Positions 19,055 through 28,472 of a stretch of 64,000 bases of DNA are shown in pieces; position 1 is the stretch's first letter, and the number at the start of each line of letters is the position of its first letter. The notes under the pieces are model-generated. The model was not told where the DNA came from and did not search any database. It saw only the letters and a program-made list of their open reading frames with translations. Source of the stretch: Bacillota bacterium (GTDB lineage: Bacteria; Bacillota; Clostridia; Tissierellales; Tissierellaceae); NCBI GenBank assembly GCA_023388495.1, contig JAEWGC010000018.1, positions 1-64,000 on the forward strand, written 5' to 3'. The position numbers were made by a program, and so were the translations under genes.

Positions 19055-19331
19055 TTTTACGTCTTTCCTTTAATACTCCCAAAATATAACCTATAAGCCC
19101 TGCCCCTATGGCTACTTGTAGAGAAAATAACAAACTCTCTATCTCACCACTTGGTGGTTCCCAAAAAGATTCAAACCATGGTTCATAGTCTGGATTTATT
19201 TCCTGAATAACTCCTTCAGCTTCTCCATCTGCTCCACCGAATTCAGAATCTCTTTTAATAATTAAGGGAGTAATTACAATTATGATTATTAACAAGAATA
19301 GAATAATATTTTGCTTAAATAGACTCTTCAA
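19038..19331 (-). CDS. cbiN: Cobalt ECF transporter accessory protein
   Basis: A 97-residue protein with an N-terminal membrane span, an acidic loop containing FGGADGEAEGVI (the conserved CbiN extracytoplasmic motif) and a second span near residue 68-88. It assists metal delivery to CbiM. It overlaps cbiM at its start and cbiQ at its end. Confidence 0.93.
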   Translation of the reverse strand: MKSLFKQNIILFLLIIIIVITPLIIKRDSEFGGADGEAEGVIQEINPDYEPWFESFWEPPSGEIESLLFSLQVAIGAGLIGYILGVLKERRKIVADR

Positions 19332-20043
19332 GTTTAATCACTCCTTCTTTTCTATATTGCTGAATAAGATTAAATACCATCACAGTTATAATCCCCTCAA
19401 CAATTCCTAAAGGTATTTGTGTAACTGCAAATACTGATAGAAACTTTGTAAGGGATGCAGCAATTCCTCCCGTAGCATCTGGGAATGCCAAAGAAAGTTG
19501 AATTGATGTAATTACATAAGTAGCCAAATCTCCTAATGCTGCTGCCAAGAAAACAGCTAGACTTTTATTTTTACTGTTCTTACCTAAAGCCTTATATATA
19601 CCATAAGAAACAAGAGGCCCTACTACAGCCATAGAAAATGAATTAGCTCCTAATGTAGTAATTCCTCCATGGGCTAACAATAAGGCTTGGAATAATAATA
19701 CAATTACTCCTATAACAGTCATAGTAGTTGGTCCAAATAATATTGCACCTAATCCTACTCCTGTTGGGTGAGAACAAGATCCAGTAACAGATGGAATCTT
19801 AAGAGCAGATAAAACAAAAGCAAATCCACCTACTAAGCCTAAAATCATCTTATGATCTTGTCCTTCTCTTAAACCTTTTCCTATCTTTTTAAATCCTATA
19901 GCTAGAAAGGGTAAAGTTAGTATTGACCAGACAATTGCCCATTTAAGTGGTAAGAATCCCTCCATAATATGCATTGCCTGTGCAATCTTTGGAGTGATAA
20001 TCAAAGCTAATAATACACTCCAGATCAAAAATTTCTTTTTCAT
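19315..20043 (-). CDS. cbiM: Cobalt ECF transporter substrate-binding membrane protein
   Basis: A 242-residue membrane protein and the first gene of the cobalamin operon. A signal peptide of about 23 residues ends AQA and would expose the mature N-terminus MHIMEGFLP, whose His2 coordinates the metal in this family. SGSCSHPTGVG-type residues (TGSCSHPTG, near 89-97) are also typical. The start is supported by GAGGTGA four bases ahead. Its transcript passes through the riboswitch at 20220-20380. Confidence 0.94.
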   Translation of the reverse strand: MKKKFLIWSVLLALIITPKIAQAMHIMEGFLPLKWAIVWSILTLPFLAIGFKKIGKGLREGQDHKMILGLVGGFAFVLSALKIPSVTGSCSHPTGVGLGAILFGPTTMTVIGVIVLLFQALLLAHGGITTLGANSFSMAVVGPLVSYGIYKALGKNSKNKSLAVFLAAALGDLATYVITSIQLSLAFPDATGGIAASLTKFLSVFAVTQIPLGIVEGIITVMVFNLIQQYRKEGVIKLEESI

Positions 20044-20120
20044 AAAATCACCTCACATTTATTTTTAAAGGAATACTCCTTTATGCCTAAATCAGGTGAC
20101 CTATATAAAGGAAAATAAAA

Positions 20121-20147
20121 ATCCCTAACCTGAAACAGATTAGGGAT
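20121..20147 (-). terminator. Expression-platform terminator of riboswitch 1
   Basis: On the minus strand the arms ATCCCTAA and TTAGGGAT enclose a short loop and are followed by TTTTTATTTT. It lies between the cobalamin aptamer and cbiM. A competing pairing of AACTTATA with TATAAGTT (20150-20157 and 20185-20192) lies just ahead of it. Position and the T-run indicate transcriptional control of the whole cbi operon. Confidence 0.8.
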
Positions 20148-20219
20148 GGAACTTATACTAGTATCAACTATAAAATAGTATAATTATAAGTTTTTCCTTC
20201 CCTCCGAAGGTCACTCGGG

Positions 20220-20380
20220 TACTATTAGGCAGGTCTCCTGACTCGTGAATCACTTTACTCTCAACACCTTCCCAGATTTCTCCAGTGGTATAAGTTGATT
20301 TCATCATCACTTACAGTAGCGGGGGCTGTATGGGATTTTCACCCATTTCCCTATTAGTCTTTTTACAGAACCTAACATAC
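20220..20380 (-). promoter_or_regulatory. Cobalamin riboswitch 1, upstream of cbiM
   Basis: On the minus strand this has the conserved cobalamin aptamer order: GGGAA followed by GGGTGAAAATCCC, then CCCCCGCTACTGTAAG, GGGAAGGTG, and the B12-box end GAGTCAGGAGACCTGCC. Terminal stem TTAGG/CCTAA closes at 20371-20375 and 20225-20229. It precedes the 24-gene cobalamin operon and, with the terminator at 20121-20147, should shut it off when adenosylcobalamin is plentiful. Confidence 0.95.
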
Positions 20381-20397
20381 TTATATTCAATTTTCAC

Positions 20398-20445
20398 TTT
20401 TAATGCTATCATAAAATAATATCTAATACAAGATATTTTTATATA
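20398..20445 (-). repeat. 48-bp direct repeat, copy A, carrying the riboswitch-1 promoter
   Basis: Forty-eight bases identical to 34481-34528 in the same orientation, with no similarity on either side. On the minus strand it holds a -35 box TTGTAT (20426-20431) and a -10-like TAGCAT (20403-20408) 17 bases apart, placing transcription start just before the riboswitch-1 aptamer. It begins four bases after the stop codon of the lipoprotein gene. The two copies bracket a 14-kb block. Confidence 0.85.
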
Positions 20446-20449
20446 CTCT

Positions 20450-20992
20450 TTATTTTCCTAAAACTGCTTCTTTTATTGTCATATTATATTGTTCTTTAAA
20501 ATAATCTTCAAGCATCTTTACTTCTTCTTCTATTTTTTCAGCAGCACTATCCCATCTGCCAGAACTTTTCGTTTTCTCAGTATTATCATTGTGATCCCCA
20601 TCTTCTACTTTAGACAATTCATTTTTTTCTAAATCATAGTAATAATAAAATGCTGTTCCCATTGCAGAAACATAATAATATTTTTCCACAGTATTAGTTG
20701 AATAATCAAATTTATAATAATCTACTGTTTCATTTCCTTGTAAATCTGTTTTTATAAATTCAACATATCCAGCATCGCCTTTTTTAATAGATATTTTTAA
20801 TCCAGATTCTTCAAAAGGTCCATTCTCTATATCTATATATACTAAAAATCCATCTTTTTCTTCAAACTTTGATTCTTCTTGAGCATTATTTACAGGTAGA
20901 TTACCTTCTCTATTCTTATCTTTACTTCCACAACCTACAACTACTCCCATTGTTAATATAAGTACTAATAATAATGATAATATTCTTTTCAT
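20450..20992 (-). CDS. Lipoprotein of unknown function in the chelatase operon
   Basis: A 180-residue predicted lipoprotein with lipobox VVGC and acylated cysteine at residue 21. The mature part is acidic, Tyr- and Lys-rich (EKYYYVSAM, FYYYYDLEKNE) and ends in a predicted helix. I do not recognise the family. The start has a clear AAGGAG site. It follows the ChlD-like gene by 17 bases, so it is the last gene of the riboswitch-2 operon. Repression by cobalamin and surface location suggest a link to corrinoid or tetrapyrrole capture, but nothing in the sequence proves this. Confidence 0.7.
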   Translation of the reverse strand: MKRILSLLLVLILTMGVVVGCGSKDKNREGNLPVNNAQEESKFEEKDGFLVYIDIENGPFEESGLKISIKKGDAGYVEFIKTDLQGNETVDYYKFDYSTNTVEKYYYVSAMGTAFYYYYDLEKNELSKVEDGDHNDNTEKTKSSGRWDSAAEKIEEEVKMLEDYFKEQYNMTIKEAVLGK

Positions 20993-21009
20993 ATGCTATT
21001 CTCCTTTTA

Positions 21010-22869
21010 TTATTTATTTATATTAAGCAAGCTTTTTATGCTTGTCTCAATATCATTCTTTGATATTTGGCTAATTTTTAAATATTTGCTATTCATCTTA
21101 TCTGCTAATTTCTTTGCAAATCCGTATTCAATATAATTCTTCTCTGTATCAATTACCATTGTTTTAATTCCTTCATTCCTTATCTTCTCTCCTAATTCAA
21201 AGGCATCCCCTAAGGGATTCTCTGTCTTTAATGGTACATTTGCCTTCCCATCAGAAACTATTACAAGATATTGCAAGGAATCTGGATTTTTTGTTTTATC
21301 TGCTTTAAGAACTTGATAGGAGGTATGAAGACCTGCCGCCAAGGGAGTTTTTCCTCCTGTTGGTAATTTTCTAAGGCATTTCTCGGCTAAATCTACACTT
21401 CTAGTAATATTTAATAATATTTCAGCCCTATCTTTTCTAAAAACAACTATCCCAATACTATCTCTCTTTTGATATGCATCTTTTAATAATGAAAGCACTG
21501 CTCCTTTTACTGCTCCCATTCGTCTTTTTGCACCCATGGAGCCACTTATATCTACTGCAAATAAAATCGTAGCTCCTGTATGTTTTTCTCTAACCTTTTC
21601 TCTTATATCCTGAGGCTTTATACATATAGCTAATCCATTTTTATTTCTATTTTTTTGATTACAAGCAGCTATCCTAAAAGTAGCATCAAAAGCTATATCT
21701 TTGACTTTTCCTTTAGGCATTCTATACTTTATATATCTTCCTTTAAGACTATCTGTCTTTACCTTGCTTCTCTTTCCCGCTCCTTTATTAATAGTCTTTT
21801 TCCCAAATTCCACCTCTATGGAAATATCTTGAGAAATAGGAGTTATCCCCTCTATATTTTCTTCCATTACCTCTCCTTGATCGTCTGAAATCCCATCTTC
21901 CTTCAAAGATTCCTTGTCTAAATTATAGTTTTTCCTTGATTCTTCATATTCTTTCTTTTCAGTATTATTATCTTCCCTTATACTGTCATCTAAAGTTTGT
22001 TCTATTTCTTCAATGGTTACAGATTCCTTTATCCTATGGGGCAGTACATAAGACGCTGCATCCCTAATATCTTCTTGAATTATATATTGTCTTTGATTGA
22101 ATGCCGCAATAGCTTTAGCAGTTTCTATCAATATTATCTCTGCCCTATGACCTGAGCAATTTCCCTGTTTAGATAAATCTACTGCAAAATTGTAGTCTTC
22201 ATCCTTTATTTTAACACCTTTGATTATTGCTCTTCCGGTATCTATTACTCTCTGTACTTTTCTATTCTCTTCCTCCCATTTTAAATAAAAATCTAAAGGA
22301 TTCTTCTCATAATCAAGATATCTTTTAATGACTTCTATCCTATTGTCTATATTTCTTTCTCCCTTAGCTTCCACATATAATCCAAACTTGTCCAATAGCT
22401 GAGGTCTTAAGATACCCTCTTCTGGGTTCATAGAACCTACTAATATAAAACTTGATGGATGGCTATAGGATATGCCTTCTCTTTCTACTATATTAATTCC
22501 AGTAGATAATACCTCCAAAAGTATGTTTACAATATGCTCACTTAATAAGTTTATTTCATCAACATATAAAATTTGTTTGTGTGCCTTGTATAAAATTCCC
22601 TCTTCAAATCTTTTTTCTCCATCTCTTAAGGCCTTTTTTATATCAATACTCCCTATAAGTCTATCCTCAGTAATATTAAGTGGCAAATCCACTACATTAA
22701 TATGACTAACTATATTTGAGAATCCCCTTACTAATGTAGATTTAGCAGTCCCCTTTTCTCCACTTATAAGAACTCCACCTATATGGGGATTAATCATATT
22801 TAGTATTAAAGCCATTTTAATTCTTTTCTGTCCTAGTACAGCTGAAAAAGGAAAACATTTATCAAACAT
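21010..22869 (-). CDS. ChlD/BchD-like chelatase subunit (AAA plus von Willebrand A)
   Basis: A 619-residue cytosolic subunit of an ATP-dependent metal chelatase. Residues 1-290 form an AAA+ module with a P-loop GEKGTAKST (37-45) and YVDEINLL (102-109). Residues 300-350 are an acidic linker. The C-terminus is a von Willebrand A domain with MIDAS residues Asp440, Ser442 and Ser444 (DISGS), Thr508 and Asp540 (SDG). It would partner the ChlI-like ATPase and the CobN-like subunit encoded just upstream. The start has only a weak Shine-Dalgarno site, so coupling to the upstream gene is possible. Confidence 0.87.
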   Translation of the reverse strand: MFDKCFPFSAVLGQKRIKMALILNMINPHIGGVLISGEKGTAKSTLVRGFSNIVSHINVVDLPLNITEDRLIGSIDIKKALRDGEKRFEEGILYKAHKQILYVDEINLLSEHIVNILLEVLSTGINIVEREGISYSHPSSFILVGSMNPEEGILRPQLLDKFGLYVEAKGERNIDNRIEVIKRYLDYEKNPLDFYLKWEEENRKVQRVIDTGRAIIKGVKIKDEDYNFAVDLSKQGNCSGHRAEIILIETAKAIAAFNQRQYIIQEDIRDAASYVLPHRIKESVTIEEIEQTLDDSIREDNNTEKKEYEESRKNYNLDKESLKEDGISDDQGEVMEENIEGITPISQDISIEVEFGKKTINKGAGKRSKVKTDSLKGRYIKYRMPKGKVKDIAFDATFRIAACNQKNRNKNGLAICIKPQDIREKVREKHTGATILFAVDISGSMGAKRRMGAVKGAVLSLLKDAYQKRDSIGIVVFRKDRAEILLNITRSVDLAEKCLRKLPTGGKTPLAAGLHTSYQVLKADKTKNPDSLQYLVIVSDGKANVPLKTENPLGDAFELGEKIRNEGIKTMVIDTEKNYIEYGFAKKLADKMNSKYLKISQISKNDIETSIKSLLNINK

Positions 22870-22893
22870 AGTTAAATCACAAACCTTTCTATA

Positions 22894-23928
22894 TTACAAT
22901 ATTGCTTTTTCAATAAGGCTATTTATTTGTTCAAAATCAATAATTCCTTCTTCAAAGGGTTGCCTTCTCATTCTATGTGGAAGGGATAGTTTTGCCGCAA
23001 CAAACATATCCTCCTTTTCTACTGTTGTCTTCCCCCTATAAGCAGCATGGGTTACTGCTGTTTTTATAAAAGTTATATCTGCCCTATGGCCATCTACCCC
23101 CATTTTTATAGCCAACTCTGCTGCCAACCTCAAGCATTCCTCTGAATATACAACCTTATCCATCAGCCTTTGAGCTTCTTCTATTCTTTCTGCTAATTTT
23201 TTCTGCTCTTCTTCATACTCTTTTATGAACTTCTCTGGATTATTTTCAAAGCTAAGTCTTCTCTTAATCACTTCAACTCTTGAATCTGCATCTCTTTCAC
23301 CATATACATCCACAACCAGTCCAAATCTATCTATTAATTGAGGCCGTAGGTCTCCTTCCTCTGGATTCATAGTTCCTATTAGAACAAACCTTGATGGATG
23401 AGTGTAAGATATTCCTTCTCTCTCTATCGAATTAACTCCCATGGCTGCAGCATCTAAAAGTACATCTACTACATGATCATCTAAAAGATTCACCTCATCG
23501 ACATATAAGATATTCCTATTAGCTTCTGCTAAAATCCCTGGTTCAAATTTCTTTTGCCCTTCCTTTATAGCATGCTCTATATCCAATGTACCAACTACCC
23601 TATCCTCAGTAGCACCAACAGGCAAGTTAATTACACGCATTTTTTCACTTTTTACTTTTCCATTTTCTATGGTAAAAGTATCTTTGCATTTTTCACACCA
23701 GTTACGACTATCTTTAGGGTCACAAGAGAAAATACAGCCTTCTATTTGTTCTCTAATAGGAAGAATATCGATTAATGCTCTTACTGCTGTTGACTTTGCA
23801 GTACCCTTTTCTCCTTTTATCAGCACTCCATTTAGACGTGGATTAATAATATTTAATATTAAAGCTCTTTTCATATCTTCCTGACCTACTATGGCAGTAA
23901 AAGGATATATTAGTCCATGATTTTCCAT
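22894..23928 (-). CDS. ChlI/BchI-like chelatase AAA+ ATPase
   Basis: A 344-residue AAA+ ATPase of the magnesium-chelatase I type. P-loop GEKGTAKST is at about residues 39-47 and YVDEVNLLDDHVVDVLLD marks Walker B. A four-cysteine insert (near residues 65-82, CIFSC and CEKC) is seen in a subset of these proteins. The ATG at 23928 is preferred to a GTG nine bases upstream because AAGGAGGTG sits six bases before the ATG. It lies between the CobN-like and ChlD-like genes. Confidence 0.88.
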   Translation of the reverse strand: MENHGLIYPFTAIVGQEDMKRALILNIINPRLNGVLIKGEKGTAKSTAVRALIDILPIREQIEGCIFSCDPKDSRNWCEKCKDTFTIENGKVKSEKMRVINLPVGATEDRVVGTLDIEHAIKEGQKKFEPGILAEANRNILYVDEVNLLDDHVVDVLLDAAAMGVNSIEREGISYTHPSRFVLIGTMNPEEGDLRPQLIDRFGLVVDVYGERDADSRVEVIKRRLSFENNPEKFIKEYEEEQKKLAERIEEAQRLMDKVVYSEECLRLAAELAIKMGVDGHRADITFIKTAVTHAAYRGKTTVEKEDMFVAAKLSLPHRMRRQPFEEGIIDFEQINSLIEKAIL

Positions 23929-23941
23929 GCTTTGCACCTCC

Positions 23942-26900
23942 TTATAAACATTCCTCTATATTGTCTTCAAGTTCCAAGTATAATTCTTTTATCTTCTCTA
24001 TCTTCTCCTCATCAGCATCCCAATAACCTCTGTTATAATACTCCGTCATTTGCTCCAGTATATCCATATAAGCATAAGGATTATTTTCAACAAGCCTTTC
24101 TCTAAGTTCTTCATCCTCTACATATGAGCTATACATGTCATCATAAATCCACTCTTCTACACTATTTGTAGTAGCTGCAAGTCCCATAACATTCTCGAAT
24201 CTATCTGCAATTTTTTGAACTCCGTGATATTTGTGCTCAAGCATTCCATCAATCCATTTAGGGTTCAATACTCTTGTTCTTATACCTCTTGCTATGGATC
24301 TTTCTATACTTTCGCTAAGAATCCTATCTCCAGTTGTATCTGTTATATACATTTTTGCTTTTTTCCCTTTTATCATTTCTACTGATTTGGATAATCCTCC
24401 AAAATACTCATAATAATGGTCTAAATCTGTAATTTCATACTCATGATTACTCCTTATTTGAGAAATGATTTCTACAGATTTTAGATTTTCCTCATAAAGT
24501 CCTTCTACTTTTTTACCACGAACTTTTCCATTATATACATGTTCCAGACTATCTATATAGACTTTACCTAATTGTTCTTCATCTTCCCAATTTTTTGTTT
24601 CAATTATTCCAGTTATTCCTGTACCATACCCTCCCTCTTTAGGTCCAAATATTCTAGAAATAGCTAATTCCTCCGCTTCTTTTTTATCATAACCTTCCTC
24701 AATAAGCTTTCTAAGTAATGCTTTAGAGTTTCTTTTAAAATAATTCTCTTCATCAGCTTCATCTAGATTCCAAAGCATTTCAAATATTTCATTAAGACTT
24801 ACAATTAGGTTTGGAAACATATCTCTGAAAAACCCACATATATTTATTGTCACATCTATTCTAGGTCTTCCAAGTTCTTTAATTGGAATAATATCATATT
24901 TTGGATCCCATTCATTCCCCTTTTCTGAAATCTTGACACCTAAATAAGAAAGAATCTGAGAGAATGTCTCCCCTTGCGTTCTTGATGTTTCTAATCCCCA
25001 TAGTATTACAGCAGTAGATAGTGGATAAGAGCCTTCTTCCTTTTTGTAAGCTTCAATAGTGTTTGATGCAATTTTTGCTCCTCTCCTATAGGCAGTTTTA
25101 GTAGGGATAAGCCTTGGATCAAATTGATATAAATTATATCCTGTAGGCAGTATTTCTGGATGTCTATAGATATCTCCCGCCAATTTTGCAGGATTATATC
25201 TTCCCTCTAATACTCGCAACAAACCTTCTATCTCATGATTCTCTTGGGATGATTCAATGATTACTTGTCCGTACTCTAAAGATCTTACAAGCTCACCTTT
25301 ATTGACTTCGTCAAAATACTCATTTTCCCATAGCTTTCCGGTCTCAAAATAATAATCAATGATTTTATCTGCTTCTTTATCAAGTTCTTTTATAATCTCA
25401 TATTGTTTACTATCTAAAAGAAAATCTAAATCATATCCTTTAGCCTTTGCAATTAATTCTCTAATGCTAATAATCCCATTTCTATTGTATCTTAAAAGTC
25501 CCTTTGCATATTCCTTCGCCTCTTCTTGGCTATACCCTTTACCAAATACATGAAGTCCCTTTGGTATGAGACTTTTTTTCATTCTATATAATTCAGATTC
25601 CATATCATCAAGATCTTTTGGCATATTAAGTTTTTCTCCTAACTCTAATATGTTTGATAATATGTCCTTACTAGTTTGAGGAGCTAGCAATAAAGATTGA
25701 CGATAATTATCTATCATCGACATGAGTTTTGAAAAATCTCCATAAAGCTCCCCTTGAATAAATACAGGCGGCTGGTATCCTATTAAGTTTGCATGCGATC
25801 TCCTTTTGGCAATAGTTGATTCAGAGGGATTGCCTGAGTAATATAAATACATATGGGGAATATCAGCTAAAAGTTTATCTGGATAACAATTACCACTCAT
25901 GCCACATTCCTTACCCTTTAAAAATTCCAACGTTCCATGAGTTCCTACATGAATAACTGCATCTGCTTTAAATTCATCTTTGATCCACTTGTAGAATGCT
26001 AAATACTGATGATGAGGAGGCAAGGTTTTATCGTGATATGCCCTTTCAGTCTCTTCATGTATACCTCGGGTTGGCTGCAACCCTAAGAATATATTTCCTT
26101 CAACTATACCTGGAATCAAAAATTCATTATTATCACTGCTCATTATAGTTCCTGGCACTTCACCCCATTCTCTTATTATCTCTTCATAGTCAGGGTTCCT
26201 CTTTAGCTCTTCCTTGTACTCTTTGTCTTTATACTTTATTATGTTCTCCCAATCATCACTATATTTTCCTGAGTTCACAATACCGCCAGCAGTAAATATA
26301 TCCATAAGTTCTTCTTTTGTAAGTGGATTCAGATTATAGCCTCTATTTTTAAGATTTTTTAATATATTTTCAACAGTAGTAAAGGTATCTAAAAATGCCC
26401 CACCAAATATATTACTTTCTCCTGGAGGATAGTTATAACATATAATAGCTATTCTTTTATCCTTATTTTCCCTTTTTCTAAGAAGAATGTAGGATTTAAT
26501 TCTCGCAATTAGCTTGTCCACTCTTTCCTCTATGATCACAAGTTCATCAGTCATAATATCAAATTCCATATCATGTTTTGGCTCCGTCATAGCCCCTATA
26601 GGATATGTTTCAATACATCCATCTAATTCGGGCAACATTACAGAAATTAATACCTCTGATGTACTACAGCCCTGTATAGAATCTTCCCATTCCTTAACAG
26701 TCCTTCTTGACATAAAGTAAGGATGAAAATACGGAGCATCTACTTCCTTTAATAGATCTATACCTGCCTGAAAATCTCCTCCCATGGGTCCTGCTCCAAG
26801 CCTAAAAGACATGAAATTTAATATAAGATCAACGGGATTTAAAGTAGACTTCAATATTATTTTCTTAAGCTTTTCTTCATTTTTTGCAAATGTCCCTGAA

Positions 26901-27655
26901 ACTGCCACTGGCAAAACATTTGCGAATTCTTCAATCTTTCTCTTAATCTTTCCAACACATGATGACGTATCTGTAGGATATGTGTGGCCATAAAAGAGCA
27001 TGGCTACTATGGGTTTCTCATTATCTAAAGGAAAGTCCTTTTGATAATCTTCATAGTTTTTATAAAATCTCATATTTTCTGGATTGCATATGCTAACTTC
27101 TTCTACTTCTCTTGGTTCAACAGGCTTTGGCACCTCTTTTATATTTCCATAATCTCTCATCATAAGGTACAGCATATTAAGTATATTCGATTTATCAGCG
27201 ACCTTAAAATATTTCATTATATTTGAATAATTTCTCATATCTCTCATCTTGCCTGGCATTACTTTTCCAAGTATTTCTGCTGTATTTCTCATTTTTTCAA
27301 TGGCATCCATATCCATTTTTTTATTCTGACTCTTCATACTAGCCATAGTAAAACTACCAAGACGCATATATTCTCTAGCCGAATTTCCATAAGGGATTAC
27401 ATTGCCATTATATTCCTCAAGCCCAATATATACATTTTTTATTACAGATGAAGGACTTCCCATTAAGTCTATAAACACTAGATCACTGTTTTTTATATCT
27501 TGTACCATCTTCTTTGCTTTCTCATCATTTAACTCTTCTTTTCCATAATAAATGTTTAAATGAAGACATTGGGGATAATTCTTACTTATCTCTTTTCCTG
27601 CCTCAACTAAACTTTTAATTCCTGGAGCTGATACAGTTATAAATGTAATTTTCAC
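23942..27655 (-). CDS. cobN: CobN/BchH-type large chelatase subunit
   Basis: A 1237-residue protein of the CobN/ChlH family, which binds the tetrapyrrole and performs ATP-dependent metal insertion with I and D subunits. The family blocks GLQPTRG, AVIHVGTHGTLEFLKGKE and IGYQPP are present in the middle of the protein. The start is a GTG with AGGAGG nine bases ahead. The organism already makes CbiK, so late cobalt insertion is not needed for its own pathway. Insertion into imported metal-free corrinoids, another metal or tetrapyrrole, or metal removal are alternatives. Its operon begins with an ABC importer under a cobalamin riboswitch. Confidence 0.88.
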   Translation of the reverse strand: MKITFITVSAPGIKSLVEAGKEISKNYPQCLHLNIYYGKEELNDEKAKKMVQDIKNSDLVFIDLMGSPSSVIKNVYIGLEEYNGNVIPYGNSAREYMRLGSFTMASMKSQNKKMDMDAIEKMRNTAEILGKVMPGKMRDMRNYSNIMKYFKVADKSNILNMLYLMMRDYGNIKEVPKPVEPREVEEVSICNPENMRFYKNYEDYQKDFPLDNEKPIVAMLFYGHTYPTDTSSCVGKIKRKIEEFANVLPVAVSGTFAKNEEKLKKIILKSTLNPVDLILNFMSFRLGAGPMGGDFQAGIDLLKEVDAPYFHPYFMSRRTVKEWEDSIQGCSTSEVLISVMLPELDGCIETYPIGAMTEPKHDMEFDIMTDELVIIEERVDKLIARIKSYILLRKRENKDKRIAIICYNYPPGESNIFGGAFLDTFTTVENILKNLKNRGYNLNPLTKEELMDIFTAGGIVNSGKYSDDWENIIKYKDKEYKEELKRNPDYEEIIREWGEVPGTIMSSDNNEFLIPGIVEGNIFLGLQPTRGIHEETERAYHDKTLPPHHQYLAFYKWIKDEFKADAVIHVGTHGTLEFLKGKECGMSGNCYPDKLLADIPHMYLYYSGNPSESTIAKRRSHANLIGYQPPVFIQGELYGDFSKLMSMIDNYRQSLLLAPQTSKDILSNILELGEKLNMPKDLDDMESELYRMKKSLIPKGLHVFGKGYSQEEAKEYAKGLLRYNRNGIISIRELIAKAKGYDLDFLLDSKQYEIIKELDKEADKIIDYYFETGKLWENEYFDEVNKGELVRSLEYGQVIIESSQENHEIEGLLRVLEGRYNPAKLAGDIYRHPEILPTGYNLYQFDPRLIPTKTAYRRGAKIASNTIEAYKKEEGSYPLSTAVILWGLETSRTQGETFSQILSYLGVKISEKGNEWDPKYDIIPIKELGRPRIDVTINICGFFRDMFPNLIVSLNEIFEMLWNLDEADEENYFKRNSKALLRKLIEEGYDKKEAEELAISRIFGPKEGGYGTGITGIIETKNWEDEEQLGKVYIDSLEHVYNGKVRGKKVEGLYEENLKSVEIISQIRSNHEYEITDLDHYYEYFGGLSKSVEMIKGKKAKMYITDTTGDRILSESIERSIARGIRTRVLNPKWIDGMLEHKYHGVQKIADRFENVMGLAATTNSVEEWIYDDMYSSYVEDEELRERLVENNPYAYMDILEQMTEYYNRGYWDADEEKIEKIKELYLELEDNIEECL

Positions 27656-27676
27656 CTCAACAACCTCCTAATTATT

Positions 27677-28468
27677 CTAAACGACTTTCTTCGCATAAAA
27701 TATTGGTTTTCTTGTATCTGTATCCATTGTTATTTCAGCTTTAACCTTAAATACTTCTTCAAGCACTTCAGATTCTAATATAGTCCAAGGCTCCCCTTGG
27801 CTGTATATTCTTTGATTGTTAATTACAATAAGTTCATCTGAATATCTAGCTGCATGGTTTATATCATGTAATACCATAACTATGGTTATTCCATCTTCTT
27901 TGTTTAGTCTAGATACAAGGTCCATTATCTCCAATTGATGACATATATCGAGATAGGTTGTAGGTTCATCTAGCAGGAGGATTTCTGGCTTTTGAGCTAT
28001 GGACATTGCTATCCAAGCTCTTTGTCTTTCTCCACCTGAAAGAGTGTCTATTCTCCTATTTTGAAGGTCTGTCACTCCCGTTTTCTCCATGGCCCATTCA
28101 ACTATTTTATCATCATTCTCATCTATATCTTTCCACCAATCTTTGTGGGCATAGCGACCATATTGAACTAATTTTCTTACAGTTACATCACTTATGGTGT
28201 TATTATTTTGATTTAGTATAGCCATTTTTTTAGCTACATTCTTGTTTTTCATCCCAAATATATTATGTCCATATAAAAAAACTTTTCCTTCTTTTGGCTT
28301 TATACTTCTGCTCATAGTACGCATCAAAGTAGTTTTTCCACATCCATTTGGTCCAATAATAGAATAAACCTTTCCTTTTTCTATCTTTAGGTTTATTCCT
28401 TTTAGGATATGTTTGTTTTTATAGCTTATACTTAAATCCTCAATTGCTAATATAATATTATTATTCAT
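27677..28468 (-). CDS. ABC importer ATPase (FecE/BtuD family), second copy
   Basis: A 263-residue ATPase with Walker A GPNGCGKTT near residue 38-46, signature LSGGERQRAW near 142-151 and Walker B LLLDEPTTYLD. It is closely similar to the first copy at 13335-14114, down to the AMEKTG and NHAARYSDE blocks. It follows its permease by four bases and precedes the CobN-like gene by about 20. Confidence 0.9.
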   Translation of the reverse strand: MNNNIILAIEDLSISYKNKHILKGINLKIEKGKVYSIIGPNGCGKTTLMRTMSRSIKPKEGKVFLYGHNIFGMKNKNVAKKMAILNQNNNTISDVTVRKLVQYGRYAHKDWWKDIDENDDKIVEWAMEKTGVTDLQNRRIDTLSGGERQRAWIAMSIAQKPEILLLDEPTTYLDICHQLEIMDLVSRLNKEDGITIVMVLHDINHAARYSDELIVINNQRIYSQGEPWTILESEVLEEVFKVKAEITMDTDTRKPIFYAKKVV

Positions 28469-28472
28469 CTGT

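Noticed and set aside
20067..20082. A second terminator in riboswitch 1 (AAAGGA/TCCTTT)
   Set aside because: Six-base AT-rich stem with no T-run on the minus strand.
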